From positions 1 to 30,911 of IMG/VR virus record IMGVR_UViG_3300031977_000172: 30,911 nt of DNA; one strand, 5' to 3'. Source of the stretch: a virus. Under the pieces are notes generated by a model. It searched no databases and had not been told where the DNA came from. It was given only the letters and a program-made list of their open reading frames with translations. Of this stretch, positions 9,006-17,600 are shown piece after piece (positions within the stretch are counted from its first letter, which is position 1; each line of letters begins with the position of its first letter). The position numbers and the translations under genes are program-made.

Positions 9006-9794
9006 TTATGCTGCACGTACATATGACGTGTTTGTGTTTGAAGAATGTGAAGATAGATAAACTGTACGTGCTCTACTGTAGTTTTCTTTTATTGACTCAT
9101 AGTCAAACTGTACTGCATTAATTGTTTCATCGCCTACAGTAAATGTTCCTTGAACTCCTGTTGGCACAACTACAGCTTGACAGTCTGGTGTTACAGTTCC
9201 TACTGCACTTGTACCTGCAACACCTGTAAGTGTTAGTACACATTTAGCTACGATAGTTACAGAGCCAATAGAACCTGTTGCTGCTAAACCTGTAGGTACA
9301 TTCGTTGAACCACCTTTACCTACTGCAGTTCCTAGTGCACTTGTACCTGCTACACCTGTTATTGCTACAGTAGCATCTGCTGCAGGAACAATTTCATCTC
9401 CAGTAACAGCAGGGTCATCTGTAATACAGGTAGCTGATACGCCTGTTGGTACAACTATAGCTTTAGCAACTAATGTAAGAGAACCTACTGCACCTGTACC
9501 TGCTACACCTGTAATAGATATTACAGTACCTGCACCACCAGTAATTGCAATTGTACCGAGTGCACTTGTACCTGCTACACCTGTAACACCTTGTACAACT
9601 CGACCTGCTTCAACAGTAGCACCTATTGTGCCTGTAGCAGATACACCTGTAATTGATACGTCTGCTGCAGCTTTACCCTCTGCTGCAGTTACAGCACCTG
9701 TACCTGCTACACCTGTGAGTGTAAATGTTGCATCTTCTTGTTGTGAGCTTTCACCAAAAGCTACTACACTAAAAGGATTTTGTCCAAAAGACAT
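9006..9794 (-). CDS. Repetitive beta-strand structural protein (TGVAGT repeats)
   Basis: A 262-residue protein built mostly of degenerate tandem repeats around the core TGVAGTGAVG / TGVSATGTIG / TGVAGTSALG. I count about ten copies between residues 27 and 215, spaced roughly 17-25 residues apart and separated by strands such as VTIVAKCVLT. A non-repetitive C-terminal segment (FDYESIKENYSRARTVYLSS) closes the protein and may be the docking part. It sits between a long fibre and the fibre adaptor, so a spike, whisker or head-fibre role is plausible. No named family can be assigned. The Ala/Gly/Thr/Val composition contrasts with neighbouring genes, and the DNA is repetitive, so copy number may vary between relatives. 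Confidence 0.75.
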   Translation of the reverse strand: MSFGQNPFSVVAFGESSQQEDATFTLTGVAGTGAVTAAEGKAAADVSITGVSATGTIGATVEAGRVVQGVTGVAGTSALGTIAITGGAGTVISITGVAGTGAVGSLTLVAKAIVVPTGVSATCITDDPAVTGDEIVPAADATVAITGVAGTSALGTAVGKGGSTNVPTGLAATGSIGSVTIVAKCVLTLTGVAGTSAVGTVTPDCQAVVVPTGVQGTFTVGDETINAVQFDYESIKENYSRARTVYLSSHSSNTNTSYVRAA

Positions 9795-9804
9795 TAGTTA
9801 CTCC

Positions 9805-12066
9805 TTATGCTGCTGCATCACTCGAAAGTACACCGTACCAGTTTGTACCACCATCACGTGTAATAAATACAAGTATGTCTGTCTCACCGTTTGCAGGAGC
9901 ATCTGGAGCAGTACCCCCTGCCCATCGAACTGTATTAGGCCATGTAACTGTTGAGCCGTTGCCTGTTAGCTGTAGGACAAAACCTTGAATATACCCACTA
10001 GAAGCACCACTAAATGTAAATGTCGTATTGCCTGTCATAGTTAGGCTGAACATACCACCATTATCTACGTTACAGGTTGGAGTTGTTCCTGATAGTGCAT
10101 CATAATCTTCTGCTACTGAGCCGTCATTAACAAAAATACCAGAACTGTTTAGTGTTGCAGACGTGCTGTTACCTGCGATTAAATTAATGTAATTAGTGCC
10201 AAACTCAAGTTTGGTATCAGTATCACCTTCATGTATTAAACTACTGGCAAGATAAATATTATCGACTGCGTTTAGATCGCCATCTATGTTTGCCCCAGAG
10301 CTAATTGTATTTAGTTTACTTGTACCGTTATGATATAAATTAGCTCCACCACCATGAGTTGCTGAAAAGAGCCAGTGATTATTCACATCATTAGATATGC
10401 CAGTAGTTGTACTGTTATTATGTAATAACGAAGCCCTGCCACCAATGTTGTAGCCCTCGTAGCCACCATGCGCCCCACCATCAATTTGGATAGAGCCATA
10501 GTCACCAGTGACAGGTTGGAAGTAGCCGTTGCCTGTATCGCCTAGTTGGACGCCTGTGGGCGTAATTGTAACCTCTTGTGATCCCCCTACCGCCATACGG
10601 ATTTCATCAGTTTGAAAATTAAGGTATGTGTTGGTGTCATTAGTATGATAAAGAGTATCGTTAAGATAAATGTTAGGAGTATAAACGTAAGAATTACCAT
10701 TTACTATACTTGCATTAACTGTCTGACCACTTGCATTTAAAGTACCACTAAGTGTTAGTGTTCCAGTAAACGTATCGTCAGCATCACTACGCAAATAGCT
10801 AGAGCCTTGCACACCATCTAATGTATCAGCATCAAGACCAGAGCCAGAGCCATCTACTGTTTTAATAGCAGTTAGTATTTCACTCGCAGATTGATCCCCA
10901 GTAGCACCACTTTCGATACCGTCTAATTTTGTACCATCTGTTGCAACATCACGTCCATCAACTGTACCTGAAACAACAATGTTTCCAGTTACGTCAATAC
11001 CACTGTTATCAATATGTAACCTTTCAGCTCCACCTGTATAAAACTGTATAAGATTACTGCTTTTATTTCCAGTTATAGAAGGTCTACTAGAACCACCACC
11101 CCAACCAAGGTATACACCGTTAGCAATATCTAGTTTTGCATTAAACGTAAGTTCACCTGTAGCTGTATCGTTAGCATCACTGCGAAGGAAGCTGCTTGCA
11201 TGTAAACTGTCTACAGTGTCAGCATTTGTTGCTGATGATGCAGTACCAGTAAGATTACCTGTAACATTACCCTCTACGTTAGCTACAAGTGTTCCTGTAG
11301 TAATTGTAAGATTGCCTGTAGATGCACCTGTAAATGATCCTGTACCTACAGTAAATTTATCTGCACTTTCATCATAACCAATAAATGCATTATTACTATC
11401 GCCACGTTCAATGACAATACCTGCATCGTTAGATGGACTACCTGTTGTTCCATTTGCTAATTCAATAAGTGAATCAGTTACTACTGTATTAGTTGTATTA
11501 ACAGTAGTCGTTGTTCCGTTGACAGTAAGATCACCAGTAACAGTTAAGTTACCGCCCATACTGACATTACCACTTGTATCTTCATTTACAAGTTCAATCC
11601 AGTTACCTGCATGTGCATAGTAAGCTTTTCCTGTACCATGAACATGGGCAAACATACCGTGATAAGTAGATGCACTAGGTAAGTCACCTGTAGTAGAATA
11701 CAAGTTACCAAATAATATTTTGTTACCACCTAAATCTACATCACCGTTAGAATCTTGGAATACTGCTTTTTCAGCAGGTTGTGTAATAAATACTTCAGCC
11801 TGTGCAGTAAGGTTGACTGCACTACCTGAGTTAGAACTTTCAAGAACAGTAGTACGAGCTAGGGTGGCACTACTTTCTGTCCACGTTCCTAGCCCGACTT
11901 CATATGCATTTGTACTAGGCACAAAGATACCATAGTAAGTAGTATCACCGTTTGCTAAAGCAGCAGCAAAAGTTTGAAACCCATCAACGTTACCGTTAAG
12001 GACTATACTGCCTGTGCCAGTTGTGGTTGTTGTTTGTTTTACTCTGTCTTTAACTACGAGAGCCAT
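9805..12066 (-). CDS. Long tail fibre protein
   Basis: A 753-residue fibre. The N-terminal ~110 residues (MALVVKDRVKQTTTTTGTGS ... GFQTFAAALANGDTTYYG ... TWTESSATLARTTVLESSN) form a virion-attachment domain that recurs in many marine phage fibres. The next part is beta-helical, with VTGDLTVNGTTTTVNTTN repeats and repeated 'ADTLDG-HASSFLRSDA / VQGSSYLRSDADDTFTG' segments near residues 285-300 and 420-440, a familiar phage-fibre motif. The last ~105 residues are the same kind of domain as the end of the 449-residue fibre (WPNTVRWAGG ... FITRDGGTNWYGVLSS). It is the first of the fibre genes after the capsid cluster. Host recognition is the likely role. Confidence 0.85.
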   Translation of the reverse strand: MALVVKDRVKQTTTTTGTGSIVLNGNVDGFQTFAAALANGDTTYYGIFVPSTNAYEVGLGTWTESSATLARTTVLESSNSGSAVNLTAQAEVFITQPAEKAVFQDSNGDVDLGGNKILFGNLYSTTGDLPSASTYHGMFAHVHGTGKAYYAHAGNWIELVNEDTSGNVSMGGNLTVTGDLTVNGTTTTVNTTNTVVTDSLIELANGTTGSPSNDAGIVIERGDSNNAFIGYDESADKFTVGTGSFTGASTGNLTITTGTLVANVEGNVTGNLTGTASSATNADTVDSLHASSFLRSDANDTATGELTFNAKLDIANGVYLGWGGGSSRPSITGNKSSNLIQFYTGGAERLHIDNSGIDVTGNIVVSGTVDGRDVATDGTKLDGIESGATGDQSASEILTAIKTVDGSGSGLDADTLDGVQGSSYLRSDADDTFTGTLTLSGTLNASGQTVNASIVNGNSYVYTPNIYLNDTLYHTNDTNTYLNFQTDEIRMAVGGSQEVTITPTGVQLGDTGNGYFQPVTGDYGSIQIDGGAHGGYEGYNIGGRASLLHNNSTTTGISNDVNNHWLFSATHGGGANLYHNGTSKLNTISSGANIDGDLNAVDNIYLASSLIHEGDTDTKLEFGTNYINLIAGNSTSATLNSSGIFVNDGSVAEDYDALSGTTPTCNVDNGGMFSLTMTGNTTFTFSGASSGYIQGFVLQLTGNGSTVTWPNTVRWAGGTAPDAPANGETDILVFITRDGGTNWYGVLSSDAAA

Positions 12067-12081
12067 AGTCTATGCTCCTAT

Positions 12082-12519
12082 TTATGCGATACGTATGATT
12101 GCGTTAGATGCATCTGCAGCAGGGAACTGAATAGTAAAGTCACCGTTTGTAGATGTTTTTGTTCCACCAAAGTCAATCACACAAATTGCTTTGTTTGATG
12201 CAGATGAATTGTAAATAATACAACCGTCTGCAGATACTGTTGCAGATGAAAATACTTCATCAGTAAAGTCAACAATAGCCGTTGTACCATCTGTTGAAAT
12301 AGTAGCACCGTCTAAGTTTTGTCCACCTGCTGTATAACCAGTACCTGATGCTTCATCAGAGTTACCAGTTACATTTGAATAGTTTGTTGTTGTGGCATTA
12401 TATGTACCTGATGGTGATGCCTTAATAAGTGCAAGCTTTAAGGTATGGGTGTCCAAATCATGAGTACCACCCAAAAGTTCTGATTTAAAGCTTGTGCACA
12501 TTGCTGTTGTGATAGCCAT
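12082..12519 (-). CDS. Small virion protein downstream of capsid gene
   Basis: A 145-residue, beta-rich acidic protein. It has the pattern MAITTAMCTSFKSELLGGTHDL, then FKLALIK-type strands, GYTAGGQNLDGA, a DFTDEVFSSATVSADGCIIYN segment and a closing FGGTKTSTNGDFTIQFP strand. I recognise this as a widespread but uncharacterised tailed-phage family. It is usually coded close to the capsid or fibre genes and presumed structural. It sits 67 bp after the small capsid-associated gene at 12587 and just before the long fibre gene. Capsid decoration or fibre attachment are the most likely roles; neither is shown by the sequence. Confidence 0.75.
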   Translation of the reverse strand: MAITTAMCTSFKSELLGGTHDLDTHTLKLALIKASPSGTYNATTTNYSNVTGNSDEASGTGYTAGGQNLDGATISTDGTTAIVDFTDEVFSSATVSADGCIIYNSSASNKAICVIDFGGTKTSTNGDFTIQFPAADASNAIIRIA

Positions 12520-12586
12520 TTTTTTGGAGTCCTTCTCTTAAATAAGCCTAGAGGGGCAAGTTTCCCTGCCCCCCAGTTTAGTTTAA

Positions 12587-13069
12587 TTATGCGTTGTCAC
12601 GAGCAACTTCATCAGCAGATGTATCGCCCATGTCTGTGCAGTCCATCATAACTGCCCAAACACGAAACTTACCTGAAGTAACTGCACCACCAGAAAGTGA
12701 AGCAATTGTTACATCAATGTTATCGTCTGCTACAGCCATTACTGGCTGATAAACTGCAGGGTTTTGAGCAACTACTGCTGCTGCAGATGTAGCATCAAAA
12801 CCGTCAACGAATACGTCAGGATCAACTCCAGTACCTAAGTCTACAGTAAATGTAGAACCGTCAGTAGCTGTATCTACTTCGATACCTGCGTTTAAAATCA
12901 TGGTTCCTTTTGGAACTGCAATCACAGGAACAACGTCTGCTGCTGCAAGGGCAGAACCCTTATCAGACAAAGCTGTTGCCCAGTTTAATGTAGTTTGAAC
13001 CATGTATGGGTTACGACCACGTTGAGAGTTTCCTGCTGCTGAACGTAGTGTGTTATCACCGAGTGCCAT
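12587..13069 (-). CDS. Probable capsid-associated (decoration-like) protein
   Basis: A 160-residue protein directly after the major capsid gene with a 16-bp gap. The first 25 residues are polar and flexible (MALGDNTLRSAAGNSQRGRN). The rest is a compact beta-rich domain with an 'IAVPKGTMILNAGIEVDTA' strand and a 'VTSGKFRVWAVMMDC' strand near the end. A small beta-rich protein with a basic or flexible N-arm immediately after the capsid gene is the usual place for a head decoration or stabilising protein. No specific family is recognised, so the role is inferred from position and composition. Confidence 0.75.
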   Translation of the reverse strand: MALGDNTLRSAAGNSQRGRNPYMVQTTLNWATALSDKGSALAAADVVPVIAVPKGTMILNAGIEVDTATDGSTFTVDLGTGVDPDVFVDGFDATSAAAVVAQNPAVYQPVMAVADDNIDVTIASLSGGAVTSGKFRVWAVMMDCTDMGDTSADEVARDNA

Positions 13070-13085
13070 TAATCAGTCCTCCCTA

Positions 13086-14150
13086 TTATCGTAAGTTGTA
13101 TATCGCATTGACCAACGCCTCTGGGCGTAGAATCTTGCGACCATATAGATGCATACCACGAACAATGTCAGCAAAGCTGTCAGGGTCACGATATGTTTCT
13201 GTCTTATTGATCTGCTCTGCAGTTGCGACTGCTGAACTGTGACCACCTACGATAACACCGTAGTTAGTCGCATTTGAAGCAGCTTCAGTTGCAGGACCAG
13301 TACCAAATGTAGGTAGATTGTTTGAAACATGTACTTGGAAGCCATGTAGGTTGTTTACTACAAGACCATTTCGTATTCCACCTGACTCACCGAAATCTGC
13401 GTTTTGAAGACGTGAATCTTCGTCACGTAGGATTTCCATGAATACTGGGTCTACGACAAGCCATCTACCTTGTGAGTCAACATTTTGTTGATCCAACTTA
13501 CGTGCCATACGAGCAATAAGTTGTAGTGGGTTTGCTTCACCTGCAGTTGAAGGTGTAGCAGTTGCACCACCTGTTCGAGGCAATAGTGCAATTGACTGAC
13601 CGCCTGTACCTGCATTAAAGTCAGAACCGTCTAACTTCATTGAGGAAAGCAATTCGTCAGAACCTGCAGTTGATACAGCTTTAGAACCGTTAACAGTTGT
13701 GTTAGCAGTGTCTGCTGCACTATGAATTGCAGATTGTTTGTAACCTGATAGATAACCAAGTACGTCTTGGTCGAACTGATCAGATAGTCGATATGCAGCA
13801 CGATCAGATGCAAGACTTTGAAAATTGACGTGGCTATGAGCCTCTTCAATATCATCGACTTTAAAAGCAAAATAGTTAGCTTTGTCAATAGTCAATGAAA
13901 AATCTTCATCATCTAAATCTTGTGGTGTGATAGTTGTACCACGTGCATATGATTTAACGGTGATTTCAGGTTCTTTAATAATTTTTACTGAATCACCCAT
14001 TTGGGCTATCTCTCCAAAATAATCAGAGTTTGTGATAGCTTCAACAACAGATGCCTTGCGGAAAGCAAGTTGCACCTGTTTGGAATAGATTACTGGACTA
14101 AAGTTACCGTTGGGTAAATTGCCGTAACCTGCTGCTGTTGAAAACGCCAT
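13086..14150 (-). CDS. Major capsid protein
   Basis: A 354-residue protein with the sequence pattern of marine podovirus major capsid proteins of the HK97 fold. The N-arm is MAFSTAAGYGNLPNGNFSPV, then a VEAITNSDYFGEIAQMGDSV segment and an E-loop-like stretch (ITVKSYARGTTITPQDLDD). A spine helix follows (FQSLASDRAAYRLSDQFDQDVLGYL), then the P-domain 'RWLVVDPVFMEILRDEDSRL' and a C-terminal strand with GMHLYGRKILRPEALVNAIY. A strong ribosome binding site (AAGGAG, 9 nt before the ATG) is present. It follows the scaffold gene across a 252-bp gap that holds a promoter, so it can be expressed at higher level than the packaging genes. Confidence 0.92.
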   Translation of the reverse strand: MAFSTAAGYGNLPNGNFSPVIYSKQVQLAFRKASVVEAITNSDYFGEIAQMGDSVKIIKEPEITVKSYARGTTITPQDLDDEDFSLTIDKANYFAFKVDDIEEAHSHVNFQSLASDRAAYRLSDQFDQDVLGYLSGYKQSAIHSAADTANTTVNGSKAVSTAGSDELLSSMKLDGSDFNAGTGGQSIALLPRTGGATATPSTAGEANPLQLIARMARKLDQQNVDSQGRWLVVDPVFMEILRDEDSRLQNADFGESGGIRNGLVVNNLHGFQVHVSNNLPTFGTGPATEAASNATNYGVIVGGHSSAVATAEQINKTETYRDPDSFADIVRGMHLYGRKILRPEALVNAIYNLR

Positions 14151-14402
14151 TATGGTTTCTCCTTATATTAGCAGTAACAGATGCGAAACACACAGATATT
14201 CTACTGGAGGCTAGACATCGTAGGGTGCATAATTACAACACTTGGCCTTTGTGTTGCACTTATGGGCCATGATTTACTAGGTAAGTCCGTAAGCCACTGT
14301 TGTTTGCTTGGGGAAATAGTCAGTGCAGGTAATCCATATAGGGGCTGCACTAAACTACGATATATATAGTTATATCATAAATAACTATAATGTCAATACT
14401 TT
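14151..14402 (-). other. 252-bp leader between scaffold and capsid genes
   Basis: No minus-strand gene lies here. The upstream end holds a promoter (see 14369-14396). The remaining ~200 nt would be an unusually long 5' leader for the capsid mRNA. It contains an inverted repeat CAACAC/GTGTTG with a 9-nt loop at about 14237-14257. A plus-strand frame at 14181-14369 (62 codons) includes a hydrophobic stretch (IVGCIITTLGLCVALMG), but it has no clear ribosome binding site and runs against all neighbours, so I do not call it a gene. Confidence 0.5.
14369..14396 (-). promoter_or_regulatory. Candidate sigma70-type promoter for the capsid operon
   Basis: On the minus strand a perfect -35 TTGACA (14391-14396) is followed after 16 bp by TATAAC (14369-14374) as -10. 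The spacer and -10 are covered by an inverted repeat, ATAGTTAT ... ATAACTAT with a 7-nt loop, which could be an operator. The string ATGATATAACTAT here also occurs near 24580-24593 at the next promoter region. It lies about 220 bp before the capsid start. Confidence 0.6.
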
Positions 14403-15275
14403 TTATCTAGCTGACCCAGATAAATCGTATATAAAGTTGCCTGTACGAATAGCTTCCATAATCTCATCAGATTTCTTTTCGTATTCGACTGCAGACATTT
14501 TCTGTACATCAGATTCTCTGATCGCATTTCCCTGTGGATCAGACTGAGGTTTACTACGTTCATTCCGTGTACCTACGGAACGTGCAGCATCTTTTGATGT
14601 GGCACTTTTCTTTTTACCAATACCACGATCAACTTTGTAAAGATCAATTGCACGAGCAGCAGACTTTGCATCTTGGTCATTCTCATACAGTGCATCTTGT
14701 ACCCACTTAGGCTGTTCTTCTGCCCATTCATGGAAATCGTCACTGTCACGTATTTCACTAAAGTCAGGATGTAATTTAATTAATTCTGATTCAGCTTTTT
14801 CACGTGCTGCTGTTTCACGCATTTCGTCAATAACTTTGACTCGTTTTTCCAAATCTGCAGATTGTTCTTTTGCTTTTTTCATTGCAATTGTTTCTACAAT
14901 AGCTGCTACATCTGGATATTGTGAAGCCCACTTATCTAAGTCTTCGTCTGACTTTGGTAGTTTAAACTCTGACTTAGTTGCTTCAGTAAGTTGTTGCTCA
15001 AGTGCATTTATACGATCTTCGTATTCTTTTTCTTTTGTTTGCTGATGCCTACGTAGATCACCATAACGTTTTTTAAAACTACGTTCTTCAGCATTTTTAG
15101 GTTCAACCTCTTTTGGTTCTTCAACCTGTTCTGTTTCACCTTTTTGTTCAGCAAGTAATTGCTCTAGTTCTTCTTCTTCTTTTTTTAGTCTTTCTTCGTT
15201 AGTATACTTGCGATTTGCAAATGCTACTTTTTTGGGTGACTGCATTTCTTCAGCCATGATTTGTTGTTCTGACAT
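14403..15275 (-). CDS. Capsid scaffolding protein
   Basis: A 290-residue, highly charged, helical protein rich in Glu, Lys and Gln, immediately before the capsid gene, which is the standard place for scaffold. Coiled-coil stretches are evident (NEERLKKEEEELEQLLAEQK and the segment around EKEYEDRINALEQQLTEA). I place the start at 15275 (MSEQQIMAEEM): it has an AAAGGAC ribosome binding site at proper spacing. The upstream ATG at 15308, which would add 11 residues, has none. The C-terminus (FIYDLSGSAR) may be the coat-binding end. The frame contains a conserved 'HPDFSEIRDSDDFHEWAEEQPKWVQDALYEN' type region seen in related marine phage scaffolds, part of which (DDFHEWAEEQPKWVQ) is characteristic. 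Confidence 0.82.
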   Translation of the reverse strand: MSEQQIMAEEMQSPKKVAFANRKYTNEERLKKEEEELEQLLAEQKGETEQVEEPKEVEPKNAEERSFKKRYGDLRRHQQTKEKEYEDRINALEQQLTEATKSEFKLPKSDEDLDKWASQYPDVAAIVETIAMKKAKEQSADLEKRVKVIDEMRETAAREKAESELIKLHPDFSEIRDSDDFHEWAEEQPKWVQDALYENDQDAKSAARAIDLYKVDRGIGKKKSATSKDAARSVGTRNERSKPQSDPQGNAIRESDVQKMSAVEYEKKSDEIMEAIRTGNFIYDLSGSAR

Positions 15276-15349
15276 TATCTGTCCTTTCACTAGGGCCACC
15301 GTAGCCATGTTGGATGGGGGATGGGTAGCTAGTCATATTGGTGGTTTAT

Positions 15350-17392
15350 TTATTTTTTACGTGAAGCCAATCCACCAGACTTCATCATTCCTCTACGTGG
15401 GTCATTTGCATCAGGGTCTTCTTTAGGTTTATTCATTTGCTCTTGTGCTTTAGCTACACTTTGTATTGGGGTCATACCCTTTTGAACAAGACCTTGTTCT
15501 TTAAATTTTTTTGCTGTTTCTTTAATTAATTCTTTTTGTTGAATTATATTTTTTTCTTTTTTCTTTCTATCTTTTTTTCTTTTTGTTCTCATGGCTGTAA
15601 CAGAGCTAGGTTTATCTGCTACTACACCTGCTGATGTAGTATCTTTTATAACAGGACTAGACTCTAATATTTCATTTGTTTGATCTTCTGCTGATCTAAT
15701 ATTAGTTCTTCCTTTATTTCTTCCACGTAAATTAGAAGTTTGCGTTTGATCTATAACATTTGTTACGTTATTTAACGTATCTAAAGCAGTTTGTGGATTT
15801 ATAATACCTTCTATAGAAGAACGTAAATCTACATTTGCAGTAGTAGTATCTACAGGTTCAATGAAACTTAATGAGCCTGTATCACCTTTATCTCCACTAG
15901 ATACACGATCTATATCTGTATCAAATGTCTGTTCTGTTATTTGACCTGCCATTCTATTTAGTTCGGAAGGTAGACCAGATTCATCTGTTTCTAGTTGTAT
16001 GGTATCTTCTTCTTTAGGTTTAGTAATACCTTCATTTACTGCTTCATCTATAGAACCTGCCATTGATAATTTTTCTATTTCTGCATCTGTAGTCTCTGCA
16101 TTAACTTTACCTGCGTCAACTATTTTCTTATCAACTTTAGCTGATTCTTCAGTACCTTTTTCTATTCCAAGTAAAGATTTAAAAGCATCTACTACTGTAC
16201 TCTGTGCTTGTTCAAGTACACTCTGTCCTTCTGGTGACATACGTTTTTTAACTGCTTTTAATGCAGCAACTGAATCTGTTAGCCCTGCTTTTTCTGCCTC
16301 TTTAATACGAGCATCTATAGTATTATTAAGTTTTCTTTTTTCATTTTTTAATGCACCAAATACAAATGCACCTACTACTGGATTTAATGCAGCAGTTGCA
16401 CCTGCAGCCATATTACCATAGGCACTTACTTTTTCTGCTTCTTTAATATACATATCTAATGGAGCACCTGCCCAACTACCTGCTTCAGTAAAAGCATTTA
16501 CACGTGGTTTATCATCTCCACCGCCACCATCATCTTCTGCAGGTGCAGGTGTTTCTGGTGTAGTTTCTGTTGGTGCTTGACCTACAGGAGAATACCCTGC
16601 AGGAATAGGATACACAGGTTCACCGTTTAAAAATGGAATAAATAAACTTTCACCTTTTTCATTTTTATATTCACGTACATCTTGATTTGAGGGATCAAAC
16701 ATAGGTGTTACAAACGTACCTGTTTGTGCTTGTACAACTCCACCCTGTGCCATTTCTTTTGGTTCATCTGAACCTTCAACAATAACTATATCAGCCATAC
16801 CAAATGGCATATCGTCAGGAAGTGTAGCTTCTTCACTGTTACCCATCTGACCCATAGCTTCCATTTTCTTTAAGCCCATCTTAGCTTCTTGACGCATGTT
16901 CATAAGATTATTAAGACCAATATATCTTACAACGTCAGCAGGAAAAACAAATTCACCTTCACTTACCATAGCAGGTATATCATCACGAACTTCTTCTTTA
17001 GTAGAACCAATAGGCACATCGTTTCCAGATACAGGGTCTACTTCTCCACCCTCATCTTTTAAACCACCTTCGTTAAATAATTCCATTTGTTTTTCTAGCA
17101 TAGGGATACCACCTTTATTAAATTCAAGAGAATCACTACGGCTTTGTGCAGCCTGAATAGCTTCTTCTAATTTATTGTGTATACTAGTAGGTTTAATTAA
17201 ACCTTCTTCTAGCATTTCTATTAACTCTGCATCAGAGTATTGTTTACCATTATGTATTGTAGGAATATTAATCCATTTACCTTTATATTCAAAAGTTGTA
17301 GATTTTTCAGATACCATTTCACCTTCAGGTGTTTCATAAACATCTCTACCTGTTTGTGTTTGTTTATCTGTTTTCTTTCCTACATCAGCCAT
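15350..17392 (-). CDS. Large structural or internal protein of unknown function
   Basis: A 680-residue protein between portal-associated and scaffold genes. The N-terminus carries two signatures widespread in marine phages: KGKWINIPTIHNGKQYSDAE followed by a short helix (LIEMLEEGLI), and MVSEGEFVFPADVVRYIG with NNLMNMRQEAKMGLKKM. A Gly-rich MAQGGVVQAQTG segment follows, then a Pro/Thr linker, an Ala-rich possible membrane-active stretch (ASGAT-like AAGATAALNPVVGAFVFGAL, about residues 330-350), and a long, polar, low-complexity C-terminal half. It ends in KSGGLASRKK. The start overlaps the 71-residue gene by 8 bp. I do not know its function. Position and composition suggest an internal or ejected protein. 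Confidence 0.75.
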   Translation of the reverse strand: MADVGKKTDKQTQTGRDVYETPEGEMVSEKSTTFEYKGKWINIPTIHNGKQYSDAELIEMLEEGLIKPTSIHNKLEEAIQAAQSRSDSLEFNKGGIPMLEKQMELFNEGGLKDEGGEVDPVSGNDVPIGSTKEEVRDDIPAMVSEGEFVFPADVVRYIGLNNLMNMRQEAKMGLKKMEAMGQMGNSEEATLPDDMPFGMADIVIVEGSDEPKEMAQGGVVQAQTGTFVTPMFDPSNQDVREYKNEKGESLFIPFLNGEPVYPIPAGYSPVGQAPTETTPETPAPAEDDGGGGDDKPRVNAFTEAGSWAGAPLDMYIKEAEKVSAYGNMAAGATAALNPVVGAFVFGALKNEKRKLNNTIDARIKEAEKAGLTDSVAALKAVKKRMSPEGQSVLEQAQSTVVDAFKSLLGIEKGTEESAKVDKKIVDAGKVNAETTDAEIEKLSMAGSIDEAVNEGITKPKEEDTIQLETDESGLPSELNRMAGQITEQTFDTDIDRVSSGDKGDTGSLSFIEPVDTTTANVDLRSSIEGIINPQTALDTLNNVTNVIDQTQTSNLRGRNKGRTNIRSAEDQTNEILESSPVIKDTTSAGVVADKPSSVTAMRTKRKKDRKKKEKNIIQQKELIKETAKKFKEQGLVQKGMTPIQSVAKAQEQMNKPKEDPDANDPRRGMMKSGGLASRKK

Positions 17393-17600
17393 TCTTTAGT
17401 ACTTCATCTCTTAGTAATTTTAATCTACGTAATTGATATACTGCACCTTGTGCTCTATGCACTGACACAATATTATCAGATTGCTCCATTACTCTATGTT
17501 GTTGATCTATTAAAGTATCTAAATACTTTTCAAACTTATCCCACTGGGCTTGGTTGCTGACCAACGCCTTGAGCTTGTTGAGGTGCTCCCTGTCCTGCAT
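17385..17600 (-). CDS. Small portal-linked helical protein
   Basis: A 71-residue all-helical protein (MQDREHLNKLKALVSNQAQW ... YQLRRLKLLRDEVLKNG). A small protein of this shape directly behind the portal gene is a recurrent, uncharacterised feature of podoviruses with P22-like portals. Its first 65 bp overlap the 3' end of the portal gene in another frame, and its last 8 bp overlap the next gene, so translation is probably coupled on both sides. The pattern 'REHL-KLK-L---W--F--YL----' supports a real gene over a shadow frame. Confidence 0.75.
   Translation of the reverse strand: MQDREHLNKLKALVSNQAQWDKFEKYLDTLIDQQHRVMEQSDNIVSVHRAQGAVYQLRRLKLLRDEVLKNG

Noticed and set aside
14151-14402. A tRNA or riboswitch in the capsid leader
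   Set aside because: I found short inverted repeats but no cloverleaf, T-loop or known riboswitch core.
15275-15308. Upstream start of the scaffold protein
   Set aside because: The ATG at 15308 has no ribosome binding site, while the one at 15275 follows AAAGGAC.
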